A stretch of DNA of 64,000 nt, taken from assembly GCF_900116145.1 (NCBI RefSeq), contig NZ_FPAB01000006.1, forward strand, positions 248,001 to 312,000, in the 5' to 3' direction. Below the pieces are notes generated by a model. That model saw only the letters and a list, made by a program, of their open reading frames with translations, was not told the DNA's origin and did not search any database. Source of the DNA: Streptomyces harbinensis. GTDB taxonomy: Bacteria > Actinomycetota > Actinomycetes > Streptomycetales > Streptomycetaceae. Of this stretch, positions 49,012 through 58,138 are shown piece after piece (within the stretch, counting starts at the first letter, position 1; each line of letters opens with the position of its first letter). Both the position numbers and the translations under genes were made by a program.

Positions 49012-49818
49012 ATGAGCACGTACCGCGTCTGCTTCTGGATATTCGTCGCCCTGGCCGCCCTGGAGGTCGTTCACGGCATCCCGGTGTTCCTGCCGTGGGC
49101 GTTCCTGCTGGTGGCGGTAACCTCCCAGTACCTCAGCACCCGCGCGCCCCGCCGCCACACCCCGCCGCCCGCGGTGGAGGTGGCGGCGCCGGTGACCGGA
49201 CGCTGGCTGGCCCTCAACAGCCCGGCGGACAAGGTGCCCAGCCACGGGACGTACCAGTACGGGCAGAGCCACGCCATCGACATCGCCGCCGAGCCGGCGG
49301 ACGGTTCGCGGCCCGCCTTCGGCTGGTGGCCGCTCTCCCGGCCGGCGCGCGCCTTCCCGGCGTTCGGCGCCCCGCTGCTCGCGGTGGCCGACGGCACGGT
49401 GGTCTCCGCCCGGGACACCCAGCGCGACCACCGCAGCCGCAACTCCTGGCCCGCGCTGCCCTATCTGCTGTTCGAGGGCCTCTTCCGCGATCTGGTCAGC
49501 GCGCGCCGGGTCATCGGCAACCAGCTGGTCCTGGACCTGGGGAACGGCACGTACGCGCTGTACGCGCATCTGCGGAAGGGCTCGCTGCGGGTGCGCGCGG
49601 GCGACCGCGTGACGGCCGGCCAGACCGTGGCGGAGTGCGGCAACACCGGCAACTCCTCCGAGCCGCACGTCCACTTCCAGCTGATGGACCACCCCGACCC
49701 CGCCCAGGCCCACGGCATCCCCTTCACCTGGACGGGGGTGGGCGTCCCGGCGAACCTGGAGACGTTCACCGCTCCCGACCCCGCGCCTGCCGTTCCCGGC
49801 AAGCGCCGTTTGCCATGA
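49012..49818 (+). CDS. membrane-anchored M23 (LytM-type) peptidase
   Basis: A 268-residue protein. Two hydrophobic segments near the start (VCFWIFVALAALEVV and VFLPWAFLLVAVTSQYL) anchor it. The M23 core has the metal ligands in YGQSHAIDIA (H-x-x-x-D) and EPHVHFQLMDHPD (H-x-H), so it should be an active zinc endopeptidase on wall peptides, or at least bind them. The domain is interrupted by a longer loop than in LytM (DTQRDHRSRNSWPALPYLLFEGLF). Probably expressed with the preceding regulator. Confidence 0.88.
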   Translation: MSTYRVCFWIFVALAALEVVHGIPVFLPWAFLLVAVTSQYLSTRAPRRHTPPPAVEVAAPVTGRWLALNSPADKVPSHGTYQYGQSHAIDIAAEPADGSRPAFGWWPLSRPARAFPAFGAPLLAVADGTVVSARDTQRDHRSRNSWPALPYLLFEGLFRDLVSARRVIGNQLVLDLGNGTYALYAHLRKGSLRVRAGDRVTAGQTVAECGNTGNSSEPHVHFQLMDHPDPAQAHGIPFTWTGVGVPANLETFTAPDPAPAVPGKRRLP

Positions 49819-49845
49819 GCGGGACGGCGTGGTGGGCTGGCCGGT

Positions 49846-50433
49846 ATGGAGTTCACGGAGGTCCTGGCCGAGGTCGGCGCGCGGTTGCGGCGGGTGCGGC
49901 AGGAGCGGGGGGTGACGCTGGCGGCGCTGTCGGAGGTCACCGGGATCTCCACCAGCACTCTGTCCCGGCTGGAGTCGGGGCAGCGACGGCCCTCGCTCGA
50001 ACTGCTGCTGCCGCTGGCCAAGGCGTTCCAGGTGCCGCTGGACGAACTGGTCGGCGCCCCGCCGGTCGGTGACCCCCGGGTGCGGCTCGCCCCGCGCCGG
50101 ATCCAGGGCGGACGTACCGTGCTGCCGCTGAGCGGCCGGCCCGGGCCGATCCAGGCGTACAAGATGATCATCCCGCCCGAGCCGGCGGGGCAGCCCGCCC
50201 CCGAACAGCGCACGCATGAGGGCTACGAGTGGCTGTACGTCCTGTCCGGGCGGCTGCGGCTGCTGCTCGCCGACCGGGACCTGGAACTGGGCGAGGGGGA
50301 GGCGGCCGAGTTCGACACCCGGCTGCCGCACTGGTTCGGCAGCGCCACCGAGCGTCCGGTCGAGGTGCTGAGCCTCTTCGGCGCCCAGGGCGAACGCATG
50401 CACGTCCGCGCCCGGCCCAAGAGCCGGCAGTAG
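49846..50433 (+). CDS. XRE-family regulator with cupin domain
   Basis: A 195-residue protein: HTH (VGARLRRVRQERGVTLAALSEVTGISTSTLSRLESGQRRPSLELLLPLA) plus C-terminal cupin (YEWLYVLSGRLRLLLADRDLELGEGEAAEFDTRLPHWFGS). Such proteins often respond to small metabolites. ATG 49846 follows GGCCGGT, a weak ribosome site. It lies 27 bp after the M23 gene and convergent to the GtrA gene. Confidence 0.9.
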   Translation: MEFTEVLAEVGARLRRVRQERGVTLAALSEVTGISTSTLSRLESGQRRPSLELLLPLAKAFQVPLDELVGAPPVGDPRVRLAPRRIQGGRTVLPLSGRPGPIQAYKMIIPPEPAGQPAPEQRTHEGYEWLYVLSGRLRLLLADRDLELGEGEAAEFDTRLPHWFGSATERPVEVLSLFGAQGERMHVRARPKSRQ

Positions 50434-50461
50434 CGCCGGCGGGAACGCAGGCCGGGCCGGC

Positions 50462-50866
50462 TCAGGGCGCGGTCCCCTCCCGGGGACGGGGCAGCAGGAT
50501 GCGCCGGGACACCAGATACGTGACGGGCACGGCACCGGCGGCGGCCAGCAGCGGGGCGGTGGTGCTGTTCAGCCCGGCGCCGCTGACCAGCAGATACAGC
50601 CCGGCGCTCTGCGCGAGGTAGTTGGTGAGCTGGGTGAGCGGGAAGAACGCGAACTTCCGCCAGCTGGGGCGGGTGCGGTAGGTGAAGTAGGTGTTGAGGA
50701 AGAAGGAGCCGACCATGCTGGCGAGGTAGGCGAGGGTGAAGGCCGGGAAGTACGGCAGCCAGCGGTGCAGTGGGAGGTAGCAGAGGTAGAAGGTGCCGGT
50801 GTTGACGACACCGATGAGGGCGAACCGGCCGAACTGCGCCAGCCGGTCCGCGTCGGGCCTTCTCAC
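50462..50866 (-). CDS. GtrA-like membrane protein
   Basis: A 134-residue four-helix protein: FGRFALIGVVNTGTFYLCYLPLHRWL, AFTLAYLASMVGSFFLNTYFTY, FFPLTQLTNYLAQSAGLYLL, and a last helix before YLVSRRILL. GtrA proteins are thought to move lipid-linked sugars across the membrane. GTG 50866 overlaps the stop of the preceding glycosyltransferase (GTGA), so both work together. Confidence 0.88.
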   Translation of the reverse strand: MRRPDADRLAQFGRFALIGVVNTGTFYLCYLPLHRWLPYFPAFTLAYLASMVGSFFLNTYFTYRTRPSWRKFAFFPLTQLTNYLAQSAGLYLLVSGAGLNSTTAPLLAAAGAVPVTYLVSRRILLPRPREGTAP

Positions 50867-51924
50867 GGCTCCAGGTCCTCGGCCGGCACCGCCGCCGGAC
50901 CCGCGCCCGTACCGGTACCCGGATCCGTACCCGCGCCCGTTCCCGGATCCGCGCCCCTCCCCGTACCCGACCCCGGGGCGGCCGTCCCCGGGGCGGCGCC
51001 GACCTCGCCCGTCTCCTTCACCAGATAGTGCGGCCGGCGCTTGGTCTCGTAGTAGATCCGCCCGATGTACTCGCCGATCAGCCCGAGCATCAGCATCTGG
51101 AGCCCGCCGAGTCCGGCGATGATGGCGACCAGCGTGACGTACCCGGGCACCGAGACCCCGCCGGTCAGCGCCGTGACGACCACCCACGCGGCGTACGCCC
51201 CGGCCAGCGCCGCCAGGGCGAGACCAGTGTGGATGGCGAGCCGCAGCGGGCGGTTGTTGAACGAGATCAGCCCGTCCATGCCGTAGTCGAGCAGCGAGCG
51301 GAACCGCCACCGGCTGCCCCCGCCGCCCTCCCGTTCCGCGTCCCGGCAGTCGAAGGTGACGGTGTCGAAGCCGATCCACGAGAACAACCCCTTGGAGAAG
51401 CGGTTGCTCTCCGGCAGGGCCAGCAGCGCGTCCACCGCCGCCCGCGACAGCAGCCGGAAGTCGCCGACCCCGCTGGCCAGCGGCACGTCCACCCACCGGT
51501 TGACGGCCCGGTAGTACAGCCGGGAGAGCAGTCCGCGCACCGCCTTGTCGCAGGAGCGGTCGCGCTTGGCCACCACCTGGTCGTGCCCCTGGCGGTGGAG
51601 TTCGAGCATGCGCCCGATCAGCTCGGGGCGGTGCTGGAGGTCGGCGTCCATCAGGACCACCGCGTCCCCGCGGGCGGCGCGCAGGCCGGCGAGCATCGCG
51701 GCCTCCTTGCCGAAGTTGCGGCTGAAGGAGAGGTACCGGGTGTTCGCCGGGTGTTCGACGCGCAGCGCGCGCAGCCGGGTGAGGGTGTTGTCGGCGCTGC
51801 CGTCGTCCACGTAGCACAGCTCGTAGCCGACGCCGAGGCGGTCCAGGCTGGCGCGCAGTTGCTGGTCGAAGCGGTCGATGACGGCCTCTTCGTTGTAGCA
51901 GGGGACGACGACGGACAGCCTCAT
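50863..51924 (-). CDS. polyprenyl-phosphate glycosyltransferase (DPM1/GtrB-like)
   Basis: A 353-residue membrane GT2. MRLSVVVPCYNEEAVIDRF and YELCYVDDGSADNTL form the N-terminal sites; DAVVLMDADLQHRPE has the DxD motif; two TM helices follow (GLALAALAGAYAAWVVVTAL and VTLVAIIAGLGGLQMLMLGLIGEYIGR). It should load a sugar from a nucleotide donor onto polyprenyl phosphate for flipping by GtrA. The ATG at 51924 (GAAGGGGAGCTGCC before it) is better than 51966. The last 40 residues are a GTGTDPG-type low-complexity tail. Confidence 0.9.
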   Translation of the reverse strand: MRLSVVVPCYNEEAVIDRFDQQLRASLDRLGVGYELCYVDDGSADNTLTRLRALRVEHPANTRYLSFSRNFGKEAAMLAGLRAARGDAVVLMDADLQHRPELIGRMLELHRQGHDQVVAKRDRSCDKAVRGLLSRLYYRAVNRWVDVPLASGVGDFRLLSRAAVDALLALPESNRFSKGLFSWIGFDTVTFDCRDAEREGGGGSRWRFRSLLDYGMDGLISFNNRPLRLAIHTGLALAALAGAYAAWVVVTALTGGVSVPGYVTLVAIIAGLGGLQMLMLGLIGEYIGRIYYETKRRPHYLVKETGEVGAAPGTAAPGSGTGRGADPGTGAGTDPGTGTGAGPAAVPAEDLEP

Positions 51925-52065
51925 GCGGCAGCTCCCCTTCTCGGATGTCCCGCAGGTCCGGCACAACGCGCGGGGTCCGCGCTGCCGTGGACAGCCCGGC
52001 GTGCCTCAGTATGGTGCAATGCACCTATTTGATCCCATTTACGACATGCAGAGGAGGGCGTCCGG

Positions 52066-53613
52066 GTGACACCGCGCACCGCCGCAACGCGCCGCCGCCC
52101 CGCCCTCGCGGTGGGCGCCGCAGCCGGCGCGCTGCTCGTCGTGAGCGCCGCCCTCGGCCGGTACGTACGCCCCACCTCCGACGACTGGTGCGCCGCCTGG
52201 AAAACCCGGGAACTGGGCATCCACGGCATCACCTGGGACTTCTACACCACCCAGAACGGCCGGGTGGCCAACGCCTTCCTCAACGGGGTCACCTACACCG
52301 CCGGGCTCCTCGGCCCCCAGCTCCTGCCCACCCTCCTGCTGCTCGCCCTCACCGGCGGACTCGTCGTCCTCGGCCGCACCCTGACCGTCCGCACCGGCCG
52401 CGAGGCGCCGCTGCCCGCCCTCGTCGCCGCCGCCCTCGTGCTGCCCGCCCTGCTGGTGTACGCCTCCCCGCTGCCGTACCAGACCCTGCTGTGGGCGCCC
52501 GCCACCATCTCCCACACCCTGCCCGCCATCATCGGCCTCTGGCTCGTCAACGCAGCGCTCTGGGCGCAGCGGCGCGGCCGGCGCGCCCGCCGCACCGCCA
52601 TCGCCTGCGCCCTGGCCGCCGGGGTCTTCCTCGGCACCCTCAGCGAGGCGTTCTCCGCCGCCGCCGGCGTTCTCGCCGCCCTGGCCGCGCTCGCCGCCCT
52701 GCCCCGGCGCCGTACCCGGGACGGCCGGTACGTCCTCGCCTGGTGCACCGCCGGCTGCCTCGGCCTGGCCGCCGGGCTCGCGCTGCTGTACACCTCACCC
52801 GGGGCGCGCGCCCGGCGCCGCGTCCACCCGCCGCCCGGCGACCCGTTCTCCACCACCGAACTCACCGCCACCGTCCGCGACTGGCTCCGGGTGTGGGAGT
52901 GGATCGCCGGCTCGGCCGGCTCCTGGGTCTGGCTCGGCGCCGCCACCGCCGGGCTGCTCCTGGGCCTGGCCCTGCGCACCGCCCCGCTGGCGCTGCCCCC
53001 GCTCGCCGCCCCCGACCCGCCGCCCGCCGCCACCGCGGCCACCGCCGCCACCCACGGGCCCGGTGCCGACGCGGGCCGGGTCGCCCTCCCCGGCCGGCTC
53101 GCCCTCGCCGCCCCGGCCCTGGCGGTCGCCCTCGCCTCCCTCGCCGTCGTCGCCGCCCTCCGCGTCGGCTACGGGCCGAGCGGCTGGACGTACTACCGCA
53201 CCTGGAACAGCTTCCTGCTCCCGCTGCTGCTCGCCCTCTGCCTCTACGGCCTGCTCGCCGGCCAGGCGCTCGCCACCCGGCTGCGGCGGCCCCGTACCCG
53301 TACCGTGGCGGCCCTGCTCACCACCGCCGCCACCCTCGCCGCCCTGGCCGGGCTCCTCCCCGAGGTACGGGCGCTCACCTCCGAGACCCGCGCCCGCGCC
53401 GCCGCCTGGGACGCCCAGGACGCCCGCATCCGCGCCGAAACCGCCGCCGGCGCCACTACCGTCGGCTACCAGCCCCTGCACATCGCCGGGCTCACCGAGC
53501 CCTTCATGGCGAAGAACGCCGCCGGCGACTGGGCCGCGCGCTGCGTCGCCGGCTTCTACCACGTGGACCGCATCGAACCGCTCACCCCCCACCGAGGAGG
53601 CGGAACCCCATGA
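52066..53613 (+). CDS. multi-spanning DUF6056-like membrane protein
   Basis: A 515-residue polytopic protein with roughly ten TM segments (AGALLVVSAALGRYV; LLPTLLLLALTGGLVVLG; LAAGLALLYTSPG). The RPTSDDWCAAW and YTTQNGRVANAFLNG motifs after the first TM are typical of GT-C-like DUF6056 proteins; the DD pair is where such enzymes keep a catalytic Asp. GAGGAGGGCG precedes GTG 52066. It is divergent from the DPM-like GT and overlaps the following GT2/TagF gene by ATGA, so it is most likely a lipid-sugar-dependent glycosyltransferase acting outside the membrane. Confidence 0.82.
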   Translation: MTPRTAATRRRPALAVGAAAGALLVVSAALGRYVRPTSDDWCAAWKTRELGIHGITWDFYTTQNGRVANAFLNGVTYTAGLLGPQLLPTLLLLALTGGLVVLGRTLTVRTGREAPLPALVAAALVLPALLVYASPLPYQTLLWAPATISHTLPAIIGLWLVNAALWAQRRGRRARRTAIACALAAGVFLGTLSEAFSAAAGVLAALAALAALPRRRTRDGRYVLAWCTAGCLGLAAGLALLYTSPGARARRRVHPPPGDPFSTTELTATVRDWLRVWEWIAGSAGSWVWLGAATAGLLLGLALRTAPLALPPLAAPDPPPAATAATAATHGPGADAGRVALPGRLALAAPALAVALASLAVVAALRVGYGPSGWTYYRTWNSFLLPLLLALCLYGLLAGQALATRLRRPRTRTVAALLTTAATLAALAGLLPEVRALTSETRARAAAWDAQDARIRAETAAGATTVGYQPLHIAGLTEPFMAKNAAGDWAARCVAGFYHVDRIEPLTPHRGGGTP

Positions 53614-56393
53614 CCGACACACCGCTGACGCCCGACGTCACGGTCGTCGTCATCGCCTACAACGACGCCCGCCGGCTGCCCCGCGCCGTGCACTCCGTAC
53701 TGCGCCAGACCCTCAACAACCTGGAGGTGATCATCGCCGACGACTGCTCCACCGACGACACCCCCGAGGTCGCCGCCGGGCTCGCCGCCGGCGACCCCCG
53801 GGTGCGCGTCATCCGGCTCCCGGAGAACAGCGGCGGCTGCAGCGCCCCGCGCAACGCCGGCATCGACGCCGCCCGCGCCCCGTACCTGATGTTCCTCGAC
53901 AGCGACGACGAACTGCCCCGGCACGCCTGCAAGTCGCTGCTGCTGACCGCCGAGACCACCGGCGCCGACTTCGTCACCGGCGAGGTCACCCGCGTCCACG
54001 AGGACACCGGCGCCACCGGCCTGTGGTACCCGGAACTCTTCGACAGCGACGTCCGCGTGGTGGACGGCATCGGCCAGGCGCCCGAGTTCTTCACCGACCA
54101 CCTGTCCACCAACAAGCTGTACCGCGCCGCGTTCATCGCCCGCCACCGGCTCCGCTTCCCGGCCGGCATGCACTACGAGGACCAGCTGTTCACCGCCAAG
54201 GCGTTCACCCTCGCCGACCGGTTCGCCGTCGTGCCCTGGCCCGTCTACACCTGGTACCTCGCCCACGACCCCGGCCAGCTCTCCATCTCCTCCAGCCGCC
54301 ACAAGATGGCCAACGTCCGCGACCGCGTGCACGCCGCCCGGCTCATCGACGCCTTCCTCACCGAGAGCGGCAACATCGCACTGCGCCCCGCCAAGGACGC
54401 CAAGTTCCTCCGCCACGACCTGCGGCTCTACCTCGGCGACCTGCCGTTCCGCGACGACGACTGGATCCGCGAGTTCACCGGCGTGGTCGGCCCCTACCTG
54501 GAGAGCGGCATCACCGAGGAGGCCCGCACCGGCCTCCCCCGCGAACAGCGCGTGTGCCAGTACCTCCTCACCGCCGGGCGCGTCGAGGACGCCCGCACCG
54601 CCGCCCGCGCCCTCGGGCGCCCCCTGCTCGCGCCGCGCGCCGTCGTCCGCGACGGGGAGCGCACGTACTGGGGCGACCACCTGCCCGACGACCCCGCCGC
54701 CCTCGCCGAACTCGACATCACCGAGTGGCGCATGGCGGACCAGCCCTTCACCTCCCGCCCCATCCGGCACGAACTCACCCGGGTCACCACCGACGGCCCC
54801 CGGCTCCGGCTCGGCCTGCGCACCTACGACCCGGCCCGGCTGCTCGCCGACCCCGACGGCATCACCGCCGCCCTGTGGCTGGCCGCCGCCGGCGAACCCC
54901 TGCGCGTCCCCTTCGGCTACGTCCCGGCAGGGCCCGACCGCTACGAGGCCGAACTGGAGGTGGACCTGCGCAAGGTGCCGCTCGCCGCCAAGGGCTTCAA
55001 GGGCCGCCGCCACCCGGTGATCGCCCTGGAGCGCCTCGGCCTGCGCCGCACCGACACGCTGCTCGCCCCCACCGATCTGCCCGCCCGCCGCACCCGACTC
55101 GCCGGCCACGCCATCACCGTCGCCCCCGAGGAACGCGGCGCCGGACGCCTCGAACTCACCTGGTCCCGCTCCGGACTGCTCGCCGGCGCCGAAGCCGTCG
55201 CACCCCGCCTCGGCCCGGTCCGCGCGAAAACCGCCCGCCTGGGCCGCCGGCTCTCCGGCCCGCGCCTCAAAGCCCTCACCTACCAGGAACTCAAACGCCT
55301 CCCCCGCGACCGCGACCTGGTGATCTTCGAAGCCCTCGAAGGGCGCGGCTACGCCGACAGCCCGCGCTACATCTACGAGGAACTGGTCCGGCGCGGCCTC
55401 CCCCTCAACGCCGTATGGGCGTACGCGGGCGACCCGGCCGGCTTCCCGCCCGGCGTCCCCCTGGTGCGGCGCGGCAGCTGGGAGTACGTCCGCACCCTGG
55501 CCCGCGCCCGCTACTGGGTCGACTCGCACGGCTTCCCCACCGCGTACGGCAAACCGCGCGGCACCCGCTACCTCCAGACCTGGCACGGCCAGGCGTTCAA
55601 ACACATGGGCTTCGACATCCCCGACCTGCGGTTCGGCACCCCCGAACGCCAGCAGCAGCACCGGGACGCCGTCGCCCGCTGGGACCTGCTCATCGCCCCC
55701 AGCGAGGAGTTCGAACGCACCTTCGTACGCGCCAACGGCTACACCGGCGAACTCCTGCGCTGCGGCCTGCCGCGCAACGACGTGCTGGTGCGCTGGCGCG
55801 AGGTCGAGGCCAGGGACCGGGCCCAGGCCGCCCGGGTACGGCTCCAGATCCCGGACGGGCACAAGGTCCTGCTGTACGCGCCGACGTTCCGCGACGGCGC
55901 GCGCGGCACCGGCGACTCGATCCGGGTGGACCTCCAGCGGCTCGCCACCGGCATCGGCCGCGACTGGACGGTGGTGGTGCGCCCGCACTACTACGAACGG
56001 TTCGAGGTGCCGCGCGAGGTCGCCCCGGTGGTACGCGACGGGCGCGGCTTCCCCGACATCAACGATCTGCTGCTCGCCTCGGACGCGCTGCTGACGGACT
56101 ACTCGTCGCTGATGTTCGACTACGCCAACCTGGGCCGGCCGATCCTGCTGTTCGCCGACGACTACGAGCACTACCGCAACAGCGCGCGCGGCACCTACTA
56201 CGACCTGCACGAGATCGCCCCGGGACCGGTCCTGACCGAGACCGGCGAGGTCATCGAGGCGATCAGCGACCTGGACCGGGTGCAGAAGGAGCACGCCGAC
56301 CGGTACGCCGCCTTCCAGCAGCGGTTCACCACCTACGAGACCGGCGGCGCCAGCTGGGCCGTAGTGGAACGCTTCTTCGAGGGGATGCTCTGA
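53610..56393 (+). CDS. GT2 fused to CDP-glycerol glycerophosphotransferase (TagF-like)
   Basis: A 927-residue wall-polymer polymerase. Residues 1-330: GT2 domain (VTVVVIAYNDARRLPRAVHSVLRQ; DDCSTDDTP; APYLMFLDSDDELP). Residues 560-920: TagF-like domain with intact signatures RYLQTWHGQAFKHMGFD, LLRCGLPRNDVL, KVLLYAPTFRDG, and SDALLTDYSSLMFDYANLGRPILLF. It probably adds glycerol- or polyol-phosphate units alternating with sugars, as in Streptomyces teichoic acids. In contrast to the 43766 protein, the catalytic His of QTWHG is present. ATGA overlap with the upstream gene; one base separates it from the GT4 gene. Confidence 0.9.
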   Translation: MTDTPLTPDVTVVVIAYNDARRLPRAVHSVLRQTLNNLEVIIADDCSTDDTPEVAAGLAAGDPRVRVIRLPENSGGCSAPRNAGIDAARAPYLMFLDSDDELPRHACKSLLLTAETTGADFVTGEVTRVHEDTGATGLWYPELFDSDVRVVDGIGQAPEFFTDHLSTNKLYRAAFIARHRLRFPAGMHYEDQLFTAKAFTLADRFAVVPWPVYTWYLAHDPGQLSISSSRHKMANVRDRVHAARLIDAFLTESGNIALRPAKDAKFLRHDLRLYLGDLPFRDDDWIREFTGVVGPYLESGITEEARTGLPREQRVCQYLLTAGRVEDARTAARALGRPLLAPRAVVRDGERTYWGDHLPDDPAALAELDITEWRMADQPFTSRPIRHELTRVTTDGPRLRLGLRTYDPARLLADPDGITAALWLAAAGEPLRVPFGYVPAGPDRYEAELEVDLRKVPLAAKGFKGRRHPVIALERLGLRRTDTLLAPTDLPARRTRLAGHAITVAPEERGAGRLELTWSRSGLLAGAEAVAPRLGPVRAKTARLGRRLSGPRLKALTYQELKRLPRDRDLVIFEALEGRGYADSPRYIYEELVRRGLPLNAVWAYAGDPAGFPPGVPLVRRGSWEYVRTLARARYWVDSHGFPTAYGKPRGTRYLQTWHGQAFKHMGFDIPDLRFGTPERQQQHRDAVARWDLLIAPSEEFERTFVRANGYTGELLRCGLPRNDVLVRWREVEARDRAQAARVRLQIPDGHKVLLYAPTFRDGARGTGDSIRVDLQRLATGIGRDWTVVVRPHYYERFEVPREVAPVVRDGRGFPDINDLLLASDALLTDYSSLMFDYANLGRPILLFADDYEHYRNSARGTYYDLHEIAPGPVLTETGEVIEAISDLDRVQKEHADRYAAFQQRFTTYETGGASWAVVERFFEGML

Positions 56394-56394
56394 G

Positions 56395-57531
56395 ATGAAA
56401 CACCGCAACGTCTTCCTCGTCGGCATCGACGTCGACTCCATGGGCGGCTCCCAGCGCGTCCTGCACACCCTCGCCCAGGGCTTCGCCGGGCGCGGACACC
56501 GCGTCGAACTCGTCGGCATCCGGCCGAGCCCCGAACCGCACACCTACGTCGCCGACCCCGGCTACCGGCACACCACCCTCTACCCCGAACCCTCCCCGCG
56601 CCCCTGGCGGCCCGCCACCTTCGCCGAACGGCTCAACCCCTCCCGCATCAGGGAACAGCGCGCCCGCGCCGAACACCGCGAGGCGGCGGTCGAGAAACTG
56701 AACGCCCGCTTCGCGGACGTCCCCCACGGCTACGTGATCATCGGCTCCCCGTGGGCCGCCGACTGGCTGCGCGCGGTACGCCGGCCCCACCTGAAGGGCG
56801 TCGGCCAGTACCACGAGTCGTACGAACAGGCCCGCGCCTCCGCCAACCTGCGGCTGATCCTGCGCCACTACCCGGAGCTGGAGAAGTCGGTCTTCCTGAG
56901 CGAGGGCGACGCCGCGCGCTTCCGCCGCGACCGGCTGCCCAACGCCGCCACCATCCCCAATCCGCTGCCGTTCAGCCCCGGCCCGGCCGCCCGGCTGGAC
57001 ACCCGCCGCATCGGGGCGGTGGGCCGGCTGGAGCCGGTCAAACGCCTCGACCGGCTGATCGACGCGTTCGCGGACACCGGCGAGCGGGACTGGGAACTGC
57101 ACCTGTTCGGCGACGGCCCGCTGCGGGACACCCTGGCCGAGCACGCCCGCTCGCGCGGGGTCGCCGAGCGGGTCCACTTCCGGGGCAGCGTCGGCGACAT
57201 GGCGGCGGCCTACCGCGAACTGTCCCTGCTCGCCCTCACCAGCGACCGCGAAGGCCGCCCGATGGCGGTCGCCGAAGCGGCGGCGTGCGGGGTCCCCACG
57301 GTGAGCTTCGACCTGTCGGCCGGCGTCAGAGAATTGATCAGGGACGGCCACACCGGCACCCTGGTCCCCCCGGGCAACACCGACGCCTTCGCCCAGGCCC
57401 TCACCGCCCTGATGCGCGACACCCCCCGCCGCCACCACTACGGCGCGGCAGCCCGCACCCACGTCTCGGGCCTGGACCTGCCGCGCATCCTGGACCGCTG
57501 GGAATCCCTCTTCGAAGAAATCGACCGCTGA
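56395..57531 (+). CDS. glycosyltransferase family 4 protein
   Basis: A 378-residue GT-B enzyme. The N-terminal half starts NVFLVGIDVDSMGGSQRVLHTLAQGFAGRGHRVELVG; the donor-binding half has RIGAVGRLEPVKRLDRLIDAFA, LHLFGDGPLRDTLAEHA, and the E-x7-E stretch REGRPMAVAEAAACGVPTVSFDL. It retains a nucleotide sugar and is closely coupled to the TagF-like gene. End of the rightward wall-polymer operon; a strong hairpin follows at 57543-57577. Confidence 0.92.
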   Translation: MKHRNVFLVGIDVDSMGGSQRVLHTLAQGFAGRGHRVELVGIRPSPEPHTYVADPGYRHTTLYPEPSPRPWRPATFAERLNPSRIREQRARAEHREAAVEKLNARFADVPHGYVIIGSPWAADWLRAVRRPHLKGVGQYHESYEQARASANLRLILRHYPELEKSVFLSEGDAARFRRDRLPNAATIPNPLPFSPGPAARLDTRRIGAVGRLEPVKRLDRLIDAFADTGERDWELHLFGDGPLRDTLAEHARSRGVAERVHFRGSVGDMAAAYRELSLLALTSDREGRPMAVAEAAACGVPTVSFDLSAGVRELIRDGHTGTLVPPGNTDAFAQALTALMRDTPRRHHYGAAARTHVSGLDLPRILDRWESLFEEIDR

Positions 57532-57542
57532 CGCCGGACAGC

Positions 57543-57577
57543 CCGGGCCCGCTCCGCCGACGGCGGAGCGGGCCCGG
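57543..57577. terminator. bidirectional terminator between GT4 and lipoprotein genes
   Basis: A perfect 16-bp stem (57543-57558 with 57562-57577) with a 3-nt loop; the lipoprotein stop begins at the next base. Confidence 0.88.
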
Positions 57578-58138
57578 TCAGTAGGAGCCCTTGGGGCTCT
57601 CCCCCTCCGGGGTACTGAAGCAGGCGGAGACCACGGTGACGTGCAGCATGGAGTCATCGTCCGTCTTGCCCCTGAGCATGACGTGAGCCGCGTACTCGAC
57701 ATCCCGGTTCTCGAAGAGAATGACGGGGGAACGGTTGGCGTTGTTCGCCTCTCCTTCCTCGATGATCTCCCATCCCTCTTGTGGCAGTTGTTCCCTGAGC
57801 CGTTCCATGCCCTCGCGCAGGACGTCCCGCGAGACACCGGAGATGGACCAGGGGTGATGCATCGTGTACAGCCGCTCCATGTCGGGATCGGCCTCGCACG
57901 TGGTGACACCCGGCCCCGGCTCCGATGTCTCTCCCCGCACGGAAGCGATGTCGAACAACTGACTGGAGATGTCCCTGGCCTCAGCTCGGGCGTCTTCCAC
58001 GGACTTGACGGCGGGCGTGTAGTCCAGCTTCCCGCTGTTCGATCCCAGCACCGATGAACACCCCGTAGCCAGCGACGCGATAATGGTCATGGCAGCGATC
58101 ACCTTCCCCTGTGGTGATCGCCTTTGCGACGACATCAC
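57578..58138 (-). CDS. lipoprotein of unknown function
   Basis: A 186-residue lipoprotein: basic start MMSSQRRSPQGK, hydrophobic segment VIAAMTIIASLATGC with lipobox LATGC (Cys27), then a soluble domain with ARAEARDISSQLFDIASVRGE, GMERLREQLPQEGWEIIEEGEAN and a last strand MLHVTVVSACFSTPEGES. No known family was recognised; the pattern resembles small secreted alpha/beta domains of actinomycete lipoproteins. GTG 58138 overlaps the hydrolase stop (ATG 58135 is also possible). Third gene of the operon with the WXG100-like and DUF1023 proteins. Confidence 0.8.
   Translation of the reverse strand: MMSSQRRSPQGKVIAAMTIIASLATGCSSVLGSNSGKLDYTPAVKSVEDARAEARDISSQLFDIASVRGETSEPGPGVTTCEADPDMERLYTMHHPWSISGVSRDVLREGMERLREQLPQEGWEIIEEGEANNANRSPVILFENRDVEYAAHVMLRGKTDDDSMLHVTVVSACFSTPEGESPKGSY

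Noticed and set aside
53556..56543. Minus-strand open frame of 995 codons
   Set aside because: Shadow of the GT2/TagF gene; composition only.
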